This document shows positions 26,671 to 34,761 of a stretch of DNA of 64,000 bases, in pieces. The notes below the pieces were generated by a model. The model saw only the letters and a program-made list of their open reading frames with translations, was not told where the DNA came from and made no database searches. Source of the DNA: Deltaproteobacteria bacterium (GTDB lineage: Bacteria; Myxococcota; Myxococcia; Myxococcales; 40CM-4-68-19); contig VBLC01000033.1 of assembly GCA_005879315.1 (NCBI GenBank), positions 62,001 through 126,000 of the forward strand, in the 5' to 3' direction. Every line of letters begins with the position of its first letter. The stretch's first letter is position 1. The position numbers and the translations under genes are program-made.

Positions 26671-27032
26671 CACCACTTCCCCTGCGGGCCGCGATAGGCC
26701 ACGCAGCTGGTGGGGATCTCCCAGAGCCGCAGCTCGAACAATCCGGGCAACTTGCCCGAAAGCTTCAGCCACATCCAGCTGGCGATGTTTTCGGCGGTAG
26801 GGTTCTCGATGAAGTCGTTGAGGTTCTTGTGGTCGACCTGGTCGAGCACCGCTTCCTTCACGGCCTTCTCCACGTCGCCGAAGTCGATGAACATTCCCGA
26901 ATAGGCATCGGGATCGCCGCGGAGCACCACTTGCAGCCGGTAGTTGTGGCCGTGCAAGTTGAAACACTTGCCCTGATAGCGCGGCAGGCGGTGGGCGGCG
27001 GCGAAATTGAATTCGACTTCGATCTGATGCAT
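26670..27032 (-). CDS. queD: 6-carboxytetrahydropterin synthase (QueD/PTPS family)
   Basis: A 120-residue PTPS-fold enzyme. The zinc His residues are in FNFAAAHRL and NLHGHNYRL; the catalytic Cys is in GKCFNLHGHNY (CxxxHGH, the QueD pattern); and AENIASWMW carries the substrate Glu. QueD converts dihydroneopterin triphosphate to 6-carboxytetrahydropterin, the second step to the queuosine precursor. It is the first gene of the four-gene unit and diverges from ribA over 100 bases that contain a 12-bp palindrome. Confidence 0.93.
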   Translation of the reverse strand: MHQIEVEFNFAAAHRLPRYQGKCFNLHGHNYRLQVVLRGDPDAYSGMFIDFGDVEKAVKEAVLDQVDHKNLNDFIENPTAENIASWMWLKLSGKLPGLFELRLWEIPTSCVAYRGPQGKW

Positions 27033-27086
27033 CGGGAATCTCGTATCACCTTTCGATGCGCGTGCGGCCGGGTCGGCTCTGAAACC

Positions 27087-27098
27087 TTTGCATGCAAA
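27087..27098. promoter_or_regulatory. Perfect 12-bp palindrome between queD and ribA
   Basis: TTTGCATGCAAA is a perfect palindrome in the 100-base spacer between two divergent GTP-using genes. It is 34 bases upstream of the ribA GTG and 55 upstream of the queD ATG. It is much more AT-rich than its surroundings, so it may be the operator of a dimeric regulator acting on both promoters. No protein is assigned. Confidence 0.4.
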
Positions 27099-27132
27099 CT
27101 ACATCTAACGGGCCGAGGGGAGGAGATCCCGC

Positions 27133-27774
27133 GTGGCAAGCGCCCGTCTACATGCCATCCAGAAGCCTCAGGCGGTGGAGCTCTATGCGGAGGCGCCGCT
27201 GCCGACCAAGCACGGCGTCTTGCGGGCGATCGTCTTTCGCGAGCGCGCGACAGGCAAGGAGCACATGGTCGCGGTCAAAGGCGACCTGCACGGCGCAGAG
27301 GGCGTTCCGGTGCGGGTGCACAGCGAGTGCCTGACCGGCGAGATCCTCGGCTCGCTCAAGTGCGACTGCCGGCAGCAGCTCGAGCACGCGCTCGATCTGG
27401 TGGGCAGCTCCGAGCGCGGCGCGGTCATCTACCTGCGCCAGGAGGGCCGCGGCATCGGGCTGGGCAACAAGATCCGCGCCTATGCGCTGCAGGCGGCCGG
27501 CGCCGACACCTACGAGGCCAACCGGCAGCTCGGCTTCGGCGACGATCTGCGCCGCTACGACGTCGCCGCGGCGATCCTCGAGCAGCTTGGGGTGAAGTCG
27601 ATCGATCTGATCACCAACAATCCGCTCAAGATCGCCGGGCTGCAGGAAGAGGGGATTGCGGTTCGCCGGCGCATTCCTTCGCTGGCGCAGAGCAACCCGC
27701 ACAACATCGGCTATCTGCGGACCAAGCGCGAGCGGACGGGGCACCTGATCGAGCTGGACAAGAGCACCGCCTGA
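27133..27774 (+). CDS. ribA: GTP cyclohydrolase II
   Basis: A 213-residue enzyme for the first step of riboflavin synthesis, GTP to 2,5-diamino-6-ribosylamino-pyrimidinone phosphate, formate and pyrophosphate. The zinc Cys residues are in SECLTGEILGSLKCDCRQQL, followed by YLRQEGRGIGLGNKI, RQLGFGDDLRRYDVAA and LITNNPLKI. It stands alone without the RibB half. GTG start with GGGGAGGAGA upstream. No FMN riboswitch was seen in the short leader. Confidence 0.94.
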   Translation: MASARLHAIQKPQAVELYAEAPLPTKHGVLRAIVFRERATGKEHMVAVKGDLHGAEGVPVRVHSECLTGEILGSLKCDCRQQLEHALDLVGSSERGAVIYLRQEGRGIGLGNKIRAYALQAAGADTYEANRQLGFGDDLRRYDVAAAILEQLGVKSIDLITNNPLKIAGLQEEGIAVRRRIPSLAQSNPHNIGYLRTKRERTGHLIELDKSTA

Positions 27775-27793
27775 AGGTAATGCCGATCAAAGG

Positions 27794-27866
27794 CCGTGCT
27801 CGTGCTCCTGCTCGACATCGTGTCCGACATCGTTCTCGTGCCTGAGCTCGTTTTCGTCCAAGGAAC
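27794..27866. repeat. Second GTGCTCG-rich repeat between convergent genes
   Basis: The 116 bases between the ends of ribA and the lipB fusion gene hold no gene. They contain a run of related units (CCGTGCTCGTGCTCCTGC at 27794-27811, then CATCGTGTCCGACATCGTTC and further variants). The first 18 bases are identical, in inverted orientation, to 15842-15859. Both copies are at tail-to-tail junctions. Confidence 0.65.
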
Positions 27867-27890
27867 GATCGGTGCGGGTAGCACGCCGCT

Positions 27891-28943
27891 TTAATTGAGC
27901 GGCATTGCGCTTGAAAGCGCCCTGCGGACGGCGCGGCGCAGGCCTGCAAAGGGGAGCAGTTGCTCCGCTTCTTCGAGCGTGCACCAGCGATGCTCGATGT
28001 GCTCGGCCGAGAGCTTCGGCTCGCCCGCGGCCTGCAGCGCAAACGCCGTCTCCTCCGCGAAGAGCAGCCGCTCGCCGAGCGCGAAGGAATGCCGATAGCC
28101 GAGGTCGCGCAGCTCGCCGTTGAAGCCCGTCTCCTCGGAGACTTCCCGCGCCGCCGCCTGCAGCGGACTCTCACCGGGCTCGATGCCGCCGGTGAGGATC
28201 TGCCAGAATCCGCCCCGCTCCGGTGCGCGCTTGAGCAAGAGCACGCGGCCGTCCTCGCGGGTGACCGCCACACTGACCGTGCGCAGCTCGAAGGAAAGCT
28301 CGCTCACTTCGCTTTCCCACACCTCGCCGGCGCGGGCCGAGACAGTCTTCTCTACCTCCGCCATCGAAGGCGCCTTGCCCAGCAACGATTCGAGCGAGGC
28401 AACCCCGGCCTCGCCGATCCCGCAAGGAACGATGGCGGCGAAGTCGCGCAGATCGGTGCCGACGTTGAGAGCAAATCCATGCGAGGTGATCCAGCGCGAG
28501 ATGTGCACACCGATGGCGCCCAGCTTTCCCGAGCGCGTCCACACTCCGGTGCGGCCGGCGCTGCGCTCGGCCGCGACGCCGAAGTCGCGCGCCGCGCGGA
28601 TCATCAGCTCCTCGACCGAAGCGACGTACTTGCGCACGTCCTTGCGGTCGGGCTTGAGGTCGAGGACGGGATAGCCGACCAGCTGTCCCGGCCCGTGATA
28701 GGTCACGTCGCCGCCGCGGTCGGTCTCCCAGATCTCGAAGCCACGCCGCTCCAGCTCTTCGCGCGGGAGAAGGATGTTCGCTTCCTTCGCGCCGCGGCCG
28801 AGCGTGATCACGCGCGGATGTTCGAGCAGGAGCAGCGTGTCGGGCACCTCGCCCCGCGCGCGCGCCTCGACCAGGAGCTTCTGCATCGCAAGTCCGTCCG
28901 CATACTCGACCAGGCCGAGCCGGCGGACGTGCAGCGTCCTCAC
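27891..28943 (-). CDS. lipB: LipB octanoyltransferase fused to a NUDIX hydrolase
   Basis: A 350-residue fusion. Residues 1 to about 210 are LipB, which moves octanoyl from acyl carrier protein to lipoyl domains: GGDVTYHGPGQLVGYPVLDL, GKLGAIGVHISRWITSHGFA with the conserved Lys, and PCGIGEAGVASLE with the active Cys. From about 215 a NUDIX domain follows with an intact box, GGIEPGESPLQAAAREVSEE then TGF. GTG start overlaps the E1-alpha stop. It ends the lipA-E1beta-E2-E1alpha-lipB unit. The NUDIX substrate is unknown; a housecleaning role for a CoA or nucleotide compound is one possibility. Confidence 0.92.
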   Translation of the reverse strand: MRTLHVRRLGLVEYADGLAMQKLLVEARARGEVPDTLLLLEHPRVITLGRGAKEANILLPREELERRGFEIWETDRGGDVTYHGPGQLVGYPVLDLKPDRKDVRKYVASVEELMIRAARDFGVAAERSAGRTGVWTRSGKLGAIGVHISRWITSHGFALNVGTDLRDFAAIVPCGIGEAGVASLESLLGKAPSMAEVEKTVSARAGEVWESEVSELSFELRTVSVAVTREDGRVLLLKRAPERGGFWQILTGGIEPGESPLQAAAREVSEETGFNGELRDLGYRHSFALGERLLFAEETAFALQAAGEPKLSAEHIEHRWCTLEEAEQLLPFAGLRRAVRRALSSAMPLN

Positions 28944-29998
28944 TGCGAGGTCTTCCCGGCGGGCGGCGAGGCGAGAAGCTCCTCGCGCTGTTCGCGCAAC
29001 GACCAGGGCAGGACCGAATAGACATCTTCGAAGAGGCTCTCCCGCGGCGGCTCGGGCTTCTTCTCGGCCTCGGCGATGGCCGCGTTCACTTCCTCCAGCA
29101 CCTTGGCGCGCAGCTCGTCCTCTTCGCGCGCGCTCCAGATTCCCCACGACTGCAGCCGGCCGCGCAGCAGGTCGAGCGGATCGCGCTTGCGCCACTGCTC
29201 GACCTCGCGCTCGTCGCGATAGCGGGTCGGGTCGTCGCTCGAGCTGTGCGCGCCGATGCGATAGGTCTCGCACTCGACCAGCGTCGGGCCGCCGCCGCTG
29301 CGCGCCTTGTCGACGGCCTGCTTCACGGCCGCATGGACCGCGACGGCGTCGTTGCCGTCGACCTTCACCCCCCCGAAACCGTAAGCCTGCGCCTTGATGG
29401 CGATCGATTCGCTCGCCGTCTGCTTGCTCGAGGGTACGCTGATGGCCCAGTGGTTGTTCTGGCAGATGAAGACCACCGGCGCCTTGAAGACGCCGGCGAA
29501 GTTCAGAGCCACGTGGAAATCGCCCTCGCTGGTGGCGCCGTCGCCCAGATAGGCGGCGACGACGGTGCGGTCGCCCTTGATCTTCGCCGCCATCGCTGCG
29601 CCGACCGCCTGCGGCAGCTGGGTGCCGATGCAGGACGACCAGCTCACTTGATGGACGGACTTCGACGCCATGTGCGAGGGCATCTGGCGGCCCTTCGTCT
29701 CGTCGCCGGCGTTGCCGAAGATCTGGCAGAGGTAGGGCACCAGGGGAAATCCGCGCAGGAGCATCGCCCCGCCCTCGCGCAGCGCGGGGAAGATCCAGTC
29801 GCTCTTTTCCAGCGCGATGGCGCTCGCGAGCGTGGCTGCTTCCTGGCCGGTGCAGGCGCCGTAGAAGCCGACGCGGCCCTGCCGCTGCAGGGTCATCATC
29901 CGCTCGTCGAGCGTGCGCAGGCGCACCATCTCGCGGTAGATCCGCAGGAGGATCTCGCGCGGCAGCGGCGGGGTCTCCAGCTTGTGCAGAGGCTGCAT
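28940..29998 (-). CDS. 2-oxoacid dehydrogenase E1 component, alpha subunit
   Basis: About 352 residues. The ThDP-binding motif GDGATSEGDFHVALNFAG ending in ICQNN is intact, and LREGGAMLLRGF, SSCIGTQLPQAVGAA and the phosphorylation-loop-like YRIGAHSSSDDPTRYRD match branched-chain and pyruvate E1-alpha subunits. With E1-beta it decarboxylates a 2-oxoacid and loads the acyl group on E2. The ATG at 29998 is preferred because GAAGG lies five bases upstream; a TTG at 30010 overlapping the E2 stop is the alternative. The substrate (branched-chain or pyruvate) is not decided. Confidence 0.92.
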   Translation of the reverse strand: MQPLHKLETPPLPREILLRIYREMVRLRTLDERMMTLQRQGRVGFYGACTGQEAATLASAIALEKSDWIFPALREGGAMLLRGFPLVPYLCQIFGNAGDETKGRQMPSHMASKSVHQVSWSSCIGTQLPQAVGAAMAAKIKGDRTVVAAYLGDGATSEGDFHVALNFAGVFKAPVVFICQNNHWAISVPSSKQTASESIAIKAQAYGFGGVKVDGNDAVAVHAAVKQAVDKARSGGGPTLVECETYRIGAHSSSDDPTRYRDEREVEQWRKRDPLDLLRGRLQSWGIWSAREEDELRAKVLEEVNAAIAEAEKKPEPPRESLFEDVYSVLPWSLREQREELLASPPAGKTSQ

Positions 29999-30006
29999 GG
30001 GCGCCT

Positions 30007-31263
30007 TCAATCGATGAGCAGCCGCTCGGGCGACTCGAGCGCGGCGATGACCTCATACAAGAACGCCGCACCGATATGGCCGTCGATGACGCGGTGATCG
30101 AACGAGCAGGAGAGGTTCATCCGCTCGGCGATCTCGATCCCGAGCGCCCCTTCGGTGCCGTGACGCACTGGCCTGGCCCACTCCTTGATCTTGTGCACGC
30201 CGAGGATGGCGACCTCGGGATGCTTCACCACCGGAGTAGCCATCAGGCCTCCATCCTTGCCGAGCGAAGTGATGGTGAAGGTCGAGCCCTGCAGCTCGTG
30301 CAGCTGCAGCTTGTTCTCCCGAGCGGCCTTGGCCAGGCGTTCGATCTCGGCGCCGAGCTGCCGGACCGACTTGTGCGCCACGTCCCGGACCACGAAGACC
30401 GTGAGGCCGGCGTCGGTGGCGGCGCCGAAGCCGAGATTCACCTCGCGCTTGACGACGAGCGCCTGCTTCTCCTCGTCCATCAGGGCATTGAGATCGGGAA
30501 ATTTGTCAAAGCCGCGGAGGAGCGCCCGGGCGATGAAGGGCAGGTAGCTGAGCTTCGGCTCGCCCTCGCGCGTGAGCTGCGCATTGATCTTCGCGCGCAG
30601 CGCGGTGAGCGCGCCGGTATCGCATTCCTCGACGAAGGTGAACGGCACCACATAGGTGTGGCTCTGCGCCATGGTGCGGGCGATGCTCTTGCGCAGCCCG
30701 CGAAGCGGCCGCACTTCGTCGGCCTCGGCCGCGCCGGGCGAGGGAGGCGGAGGCTGCGCCGGCCTCTCCTGCCGGAGCTGCGCCTGGGCCAGCACGTCCG
30801 CCTTCATCACCCGGCCCTGCGGCCCGCTGCCCTGCAGCTGCGCGAGATCGACTCCCATCTCGCGCGCCATCCTCCGCGTCACCGGCGTGGCGAGCAGGCG
30901 GCGGTCGTCGCCGTTCCCGCCTTTGGCGCCCGGGGCTGGTGTGCCCGCGCTCTGCAGCGGCGCCGGCTGTCCGGCGTGCTGCGGCGGCAACGTCGGCGCG
31001 GCTTGCGCCGTGGCCGGAGCGCCGTCCACCTCGAGCACGACCAGTGTCTGGTGGACCTTGGCGATCTCGCCTTCCTTGCCCACGGTCTTGATCACCTTGC
31101 CGCGGCGCGGGCTGGGGATGGTGACGGTGGCCTTGTCGGTCATCACCTCGACGAGCGGCTGGTCCTCGGCGATCTCGTCGCCCGCCTTGACCAGCCATTT
31201 GACGATCTCGCCCTCGACCACGCCTTCGCCGATGTCGGGCAGCCTGAATTCGAACTGGGCCAT
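30007..31263 (-). CDS. Dihydrolipoamide acyltransferase (E2)
   Basis: A 418-residue E2 core protein. It has one lipoyl domain (DIGEGVVEGEIVKWLVKAGD, with lipoyl Lys in VMTDKATVTIPS), a Pro/Ala linker, a peripheral-subunit binding domain (ATPVTRRMAREMGVDLAQLQ), a second linker and a catalytic domain with SFDHRVIDG, the His and Asp of the acyltransferase. The single lipoyl domain with TDKATV resembles branched-chain E2 proteins. It lies one base after E1-beta. Confidence 0.94.
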   Translation of the reverse strand: MAQFEFRLPDIGEGVVEGEIVKWLVKAGDEIAEDQPLVEVMTDKATVTIPSPRRGKVIKTVGKEGEIAKVHQTLVVLEVDGAPATAQAAPTLPPQHAGQPAPLQSAGTPAPGAKGGNGDDRRLLATPVTRRMAREMGVDLAQLQGSGPQGRVMKADVLAQAQLRQERPAQPPPPSPGAAEADEVRPLRGLRKSIARTMAQSHTYVVPFTFVEECDTGALTALRAKINAQLTREGEPKLSYLPFIARALLRGFDKFPDLNALMDEEKQALVVKREVNLGFGAATDAGLTVFVVRDVAHKSVRQLGAEIERLAKAARENKLQLHELQGSTFTITSLGKDGGLMATPVVKHPEVAILGVHKIKEWARPVRHGTEGALGIEIAERMNLSCSFDHRVIDGHIGAAFLYEVIAALESPERLLID

Positions 31264-31264
31264 G

Positions 31265-32239
31265 TCAGGCCTCGTAGTCTTTCAGCTCGCGGAGCTTGTG
31301 CAAGATGCGCGGCGCGAGCGGCAGGTAATCATTTTCCAGAGCATAGGGAAATGGGGTGTCCCAGCCGGTGATGCGCGCGATGGGCGCCTCGAGACGAGGA
31401 AAGCATCTCTCCTGGACCAGCGCGGCGATCTCCGCCGCGAATCCGCACGTCCGCGGCGCCTCCTGGACGATGGCGCAGCGGCCCGTCTTGCTCACGCTCC
31501 CGACCACGGCCTCGATGTCGAGCGGCCAGAGGGTGCGCAGATCGATCAGCTCTGCGTCCAGCTCGGGGAGTTGGCCGACGGCTTGCTCCGCCTCGTGCAG
31601 CATCGCTCCCCAGGCGATGACGGTCATGCCGCGCCCCTCGCGCACGACCCGCGCCTCGCCGATGGGAATGGTGTAATCGCCTTCGGGCACATCGCCCTTC
31701 GCCGCGCGGTAGACGCGCTTGGGCTCCATGAAGATGACCGGATCGTCGGAGCGGATGGCGCTCAAGAGCAATCCCTTGGCGTCGTAGGGATTGCTCGGAT
31801 AGATGACCTGCAATCCCGGGGTATGGATGAACAATGCTTCGGGCGATTGAGAATGATAATGCCCGCCTTTGATTCCCCCTCCCGCCGGAGTGCGGATCAC
31901 GACGGGCGCGGAATATTGTCCGCCGCTGCGGTAGCGGAGCTTCGCCAGCTCGTTGACGATCTGATCGAAGGCCGGATAGATGAAGTCGCTGAATTGGATC
32001 TCCGGCACCGGCCGCAGCCCGTACATCGCCATTCCGATCGCGGCGCCGACGATGCCCGCCTCGGCCAGCGGCGTGTCGATGACGCGGTCGGCGCCGAACT
32101 CCTCGATGAGTCCCAGCGTGGCGCGGAAGACGCCGCCGAACTTGCCCACGTCCTCGCCCAGCACCACCACCCGAGGGTCGCGGCGCATCTCGACCCGGAG
32201 CGCGTCATTGACGGCCTGGATGATGTTCCAGGACGGCAT
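31265..32239 (-). CDS. 2-oxoacid dehydrogenase E1 component, beta subunit
   Basis: A 324-residue transketolase-type beta subunit. Seen: VVLGEDVGKFGGVFRATLGL, IDTPLAEAGIVGAAIGMA, EIQFSDFIYPAFDQIVNELA, IRTPAGGGIKGGHYHSQSPE and LIDLRTLWPLDIEAV. It pairs with the alpha subunit two genes downstream to form the ThDP active site. The ATG overlaps the lipA stop (TGATG), linking E1 synthesis with lipoate synthesis. Confidence 0.94.
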   Translation of the reverse strand: MPSWNIIQAVNDALRVEMRRDPRVVVLGEDVGKFGGVFRATLGLIEEFGADRVIDTPLAEAGIVGAAIGMAMYGLRPVPEIQFSDFIYPAFDQIVNELAKLRYRSGGQYSAPVVIRTPAGGGIKGGHYHSQSPEALFIHTPGLQVIYPSNPYDAKGLLLSAIRSDDPVIFMEPKRVYRAAKGDVPEGDYTIPIGEARVVREGRGMTVIAWGAMLHEAEQAVGQLPELDAELIDLRTLWPLDIEAVVGSVSKTGRCAIVQEAPRTCGFAAEIAALVQERCFPRLEAPIARITGWDTPFPYALENDYLPLAPRILHKLRELKDYEA

Positions 32240-33126
32240 CAGGCGCCTCCGTCCACCCAACGCTGCACGAAGAATTCGCCGGCCTTGTAGCTCGAGCGCA
32301 CCAAGGGGCCCGCGGCGACGAAGCGGAAGCCGAGGCCGATCCCCTGCTGCTCCAGCTCGGCGAAAACTTCGGGCCGGACGAATTCCTCCACCGGCAGATG
32401 CTTCTCGCTCGGCCGCAAGTACTGCCCGAGGGTGAGGATGTCGCAACCGACCGAGCGCAGATCGCGCATCGCCTGCAGCACTTCCTCGCGGCGCTCGCCG
32501 AGGCCGAGCATGATCGAGCTCTTGGTGCGCATGCCCCCGCGCTTGTAATGGGCGAGGACCTGCAGCGACTGGCGGTAGGTCGCGCGCCGGTCGCGCACGC
32601 GCGGCGTGAGCCGCTCGACCGTCTCGAGGTTGTGCGCGGCGACGGTGGGCGCGGCGTCGATGATCATCTCGAGAGCTTCGACCGAGCCCTGAAAGTCGGG
32701 CGTGAGCACTTCCACGAGAGTGCGCGGCGCGGCCCGGCGCAGCTCCACGATCGCCTGCGCAAAATGCGACGCGCCGCCATCGGACAGCTCGTCGCGGTTG
32801 ACGCTGGTCACCACCAGGTAGTCGAGCCCCAGCCGGCCCACTGCCTCGGCGAGGTGGCGCGGCTCGAGTGGATCGAGCGGAGGGGGCGTGCCGCTCGCCA
32901 CGTCGCAGAAGCGGCAGCCGCGCGTGCAGACGTCGCCCATCAGCATCACCGTGGCCGTGCCGCTGCCCCAGCATTCGCCCATGTTGGGACAGCTCGCTTC
33001 CTCGCAGACCGTGTGCAGGCCGAGCTCGCGCAGCGTGCGGCGGACGGAGTGATAACGGCCCGAGCCGGGCATGCGGACCTTGAGCCACTCGGGCTTCGGT
33101 TCCCTCTTGCCGAGCTGCACCAGCAT
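32239..33126 (-). CDS. lipA: Lipoyl synthase
   Basis: A 295-residue radical SAM enzyme that inserts two sulfurs into octanoyl-lipoyl domains. The auxiliary cluster Cys residues are in CEEASCPNMGEC, and the radical SAM cluster is in GDVCTRGCRFCDVASG. VVTSVNRDELSDGGASHFAQ and SSIMLGLGERREEV match LipA, and the C-terminal VRSSYKAGEF carries the conserved Ser. It heads the 2-oxoacid dehydrogenase unit. Confidence 0.96.
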   Translation of the reverse strand: MLVQLGKREPKPEWLKVRMPGSGRYHSVRRTLRELGLHTVCEEASCPNMGECWGSGTATVMLMGDVCTRGCRFCDVASGTPPPLDPLEPRHLAEAVGRLGLDYLVVTSVNRDELSDGGASHFAQAIVELRRAAPRTLVEVLTPDFQGSVEALEMIIDAAPTVAAHNLETVERLTPRVRDRRATYRQSLQVLAHYKRGGMRTKSSIMLGLGERREEVLQAMRDLRSVGCDILTLGQYLRPSEKHLPVEEFVRPEVFAELEQQGIGLGFRFVAAGPLVRSSYKAGEFFVQRWVDGGA

Positions 33127-33181
33127 CGCGCGGCGGTATAACCGAAAGAGCCGGCGAGCGCGAGTGGCGTATGCTCGCCGC

Positions 33182-34459
33182 GTGCACCGCTGGCGCATTG
33201 CCACGCTGGGCGCCGTTCTCGCGGTCGCGACGGCGGCGCTCTTCCGCGGGCGGGTGCACCCCGACGAGATTTTCCAGTACCTCGAGCCCGCCAACCATCT
33301 CGCTTTCGGGCCCTGGATTCGCTCCTGGGAATGGGAGCAGGGCCTGCGCAACTGGGCCGTGCCCGGCGCCCTCGGCGGCCTGCTCGAGCTCCTCTCGCTG
33401 GTCGGTGTGCGCCATCCCTGGGCGCTGGCCGGGGTGGTCTTCATGTCCTGCGCGGCGATGCAAGCGATCGGCACCGTCGCGCTTCATCGATTGATCGAGG
33501 AGCGCGACGGCGGCGGCCCGGCCCTCCTCGCCGCGATCGTGCACGCCAGCTGGGGCGGATGGCTGCTCTATGCCGCGCGGCCGCTCGGCGATGGCTTGAG
33601 CGTCGCCGCGCTCTTGCCTGCGCTGCTTTTCGCGCAGCGCAAAGACGGGTTTCGCTGCGGTCTCCTCCTCGGAGCGGCCTTCGTCATCCGATACCCTTCG
33701 GCGATTTTCGCGATCCCCATCGCCGTGAGCCTGGCAAGAGAGCCGCGCCAGTTGCTCGCCTTCCTCGGCGGTGGTGCGATCGTTCTTTCAGGGCTGGCTG
33801 CGCTCGACTGGCTCACCTGGGGCAGCCCGCTCTACTCCGCGCTCCATTACCTTGCCTTCAACTGGTATTCCGCCGCGCACTTCGGAGCGCAGCCCTGGTG
33901 GTGGTATGCGCCCATCTTCGCCGGCATGGCGCCGATCCTGCTCGCCTGGCATTTCCTGCGCGGTCTGCGGCGCAAAGACCTGCTGGTCGGAGCCTTCGCC
34001 ACCTATCTTGCCGCCTTCACGCTGATCGGACACAAGGAGGCGCGCTTTCTCGTGCCGCTCTTGCCGCTCTTCGTCGGCATCGCGGCAGCGCCGGCCTTCG
34101 CCGATCTCGCTCGCCTCCCCAGGACGCCCGTCGCAGCCCTCTATCTCCTCACGTCTCTAGCTGCCGCCACCGTGCTGCGCCCCTTCGGCCTGCACGCCGA
34201 GGTGATCGACGCGACCGTCGAGATGGGCCGCGATCCCTCGCTCACGGCCGCGCTCGTCGCCGGCCCGCAGATGTGGAATACGGGCGGCCGCTTCTATTTC
34301 GGCCGCAGCGAGCCGCTCTACCTCAACGAGATCGATCGGCTCTCGGTGGTCTCGCACGCTCTGGTGGTGCAGGGCGCCCTGCCCGACACGGAGCTCGAGC
34401 GCGCGGGCATGAAACGATGGCGATCGCGTGGCGATGCGGTGATCTGGCGGAAACGTTAG
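33182..34459 (+). CDS. GT22-family mannosyltransferase-like membrane protein
   Basis: A 425-residue multipass protein. HPDEIFQYLEPANHLAFG followed by SWEWEQGLRNW, and GHKEARFLVPLLPLF in the C-terminal half, are the signature blocks of the Alg9/PIG-B/SMP3 family (GT22), which use dolichyl-phosphate mannose in eukaryotes. A bacterial member probably uses a polyprenyl-phosphate sugar outside the membrane. About nine membrane helices are visible. The GTG start at 33182 is inferred from the beginning of the membrane region. It is divergent from lipA. Confidence 0.85.
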   Translation: MHRWRIATLGAVLAVATAALFRGRVHPDEIFQYLEPANHLAFGPWIRSWEWEQGLRNWAVPGALGGLLELLSLVGVRHPWALAGVVFMSCAAMQAIGTVALHRLIEERDGGGPALLAAIVHASWGGWLLYAARPLGDGLSVAALLPALLFAQRKDGFRCGLLLGAAFVIRYPSAIFAIPIAVSLAREPRQLLAFLGGGAIVLSGLAALDWLTWGSPLYSALHYLAFNWYSAAHFGAQPWWWYAPIFAGMAPILLAWHFLRGLRRKDLLVGAFATYLAAFTLIGHKEARFLVPLLPLFVGIAAAPAFADLARLPRTPVAALYLLTSLAAATVLRPFGLHAEVIDATVEMGRDPSLTAALVAGPQMWNTGGRFYFGRSEPLYLNEIDRLSVVSHALVVQGALPDTELERAGMKRWRSRGDAVIWRKR

Positions 34460-34695
34460 CCGCAACCGCGGTGCAGCATGAAATCGACGACTGCCTTGGC
34501 AACGCGCTGCGCAATCCACGGCGCCCCGATCCTCGGGCTGACGTTCTCCACCAGCGAAGAGCGCCGGGCCGCCAGCGGGCAGGTGGCTTTCGCCTCGGAA
34601 ACAGTGGCGAAATGCCCACCCAGCGAGAGCCCGAGGGCGACGGTGCCGGCCGCAAAACTACGCCGCCATTGACTGGCTTCGAGCGTGCGGTCCAT
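34456..34695 (-). CDS. Small hypothetical exported or membrane protein
   Basis: A 79-residue product. GGGAGGAGG precedes the ATG by six bases, a strong ribosome site, which supports it as a real gene. It has a hydrophobic stretch near residues 14-30 (AAGTVALGLSLGGHFATV) and then a basic segment with two Cys residues. Its stop overlaps the end of the convergent GT22 gene by four bases. It lies downstream of lpd on the same strand. No function recognised. Confidence 0.6.
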   Translation of the reverse strand: MDRTLEASQWRRSFAAGTVALGLSLGGHFATVSEAKATCPLAARRSSLVENVSPRIGAPWIAQRVAKAVVDFMLHRGCG

Positions 34696-34761
34696 CGGGA
34701 GCCTCCTCCCCGCGCCCGCTTGAACAACGGCCGCGGGACATCCTTCCCCGCGATAGTGACG

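Noticed and set aside
27033-27132. Possible FMN riboswitch before ribA
   Set aside because: The leader is too short and lacks the conserved elements.
27891-30071. One frame joining E1-alpha sequence to the LipB-NUDIX protein
   Set aside because: The part upstream of GTG 28943 is out of frame with E1-alpha and Arg-rich; the LipB start fits the family.
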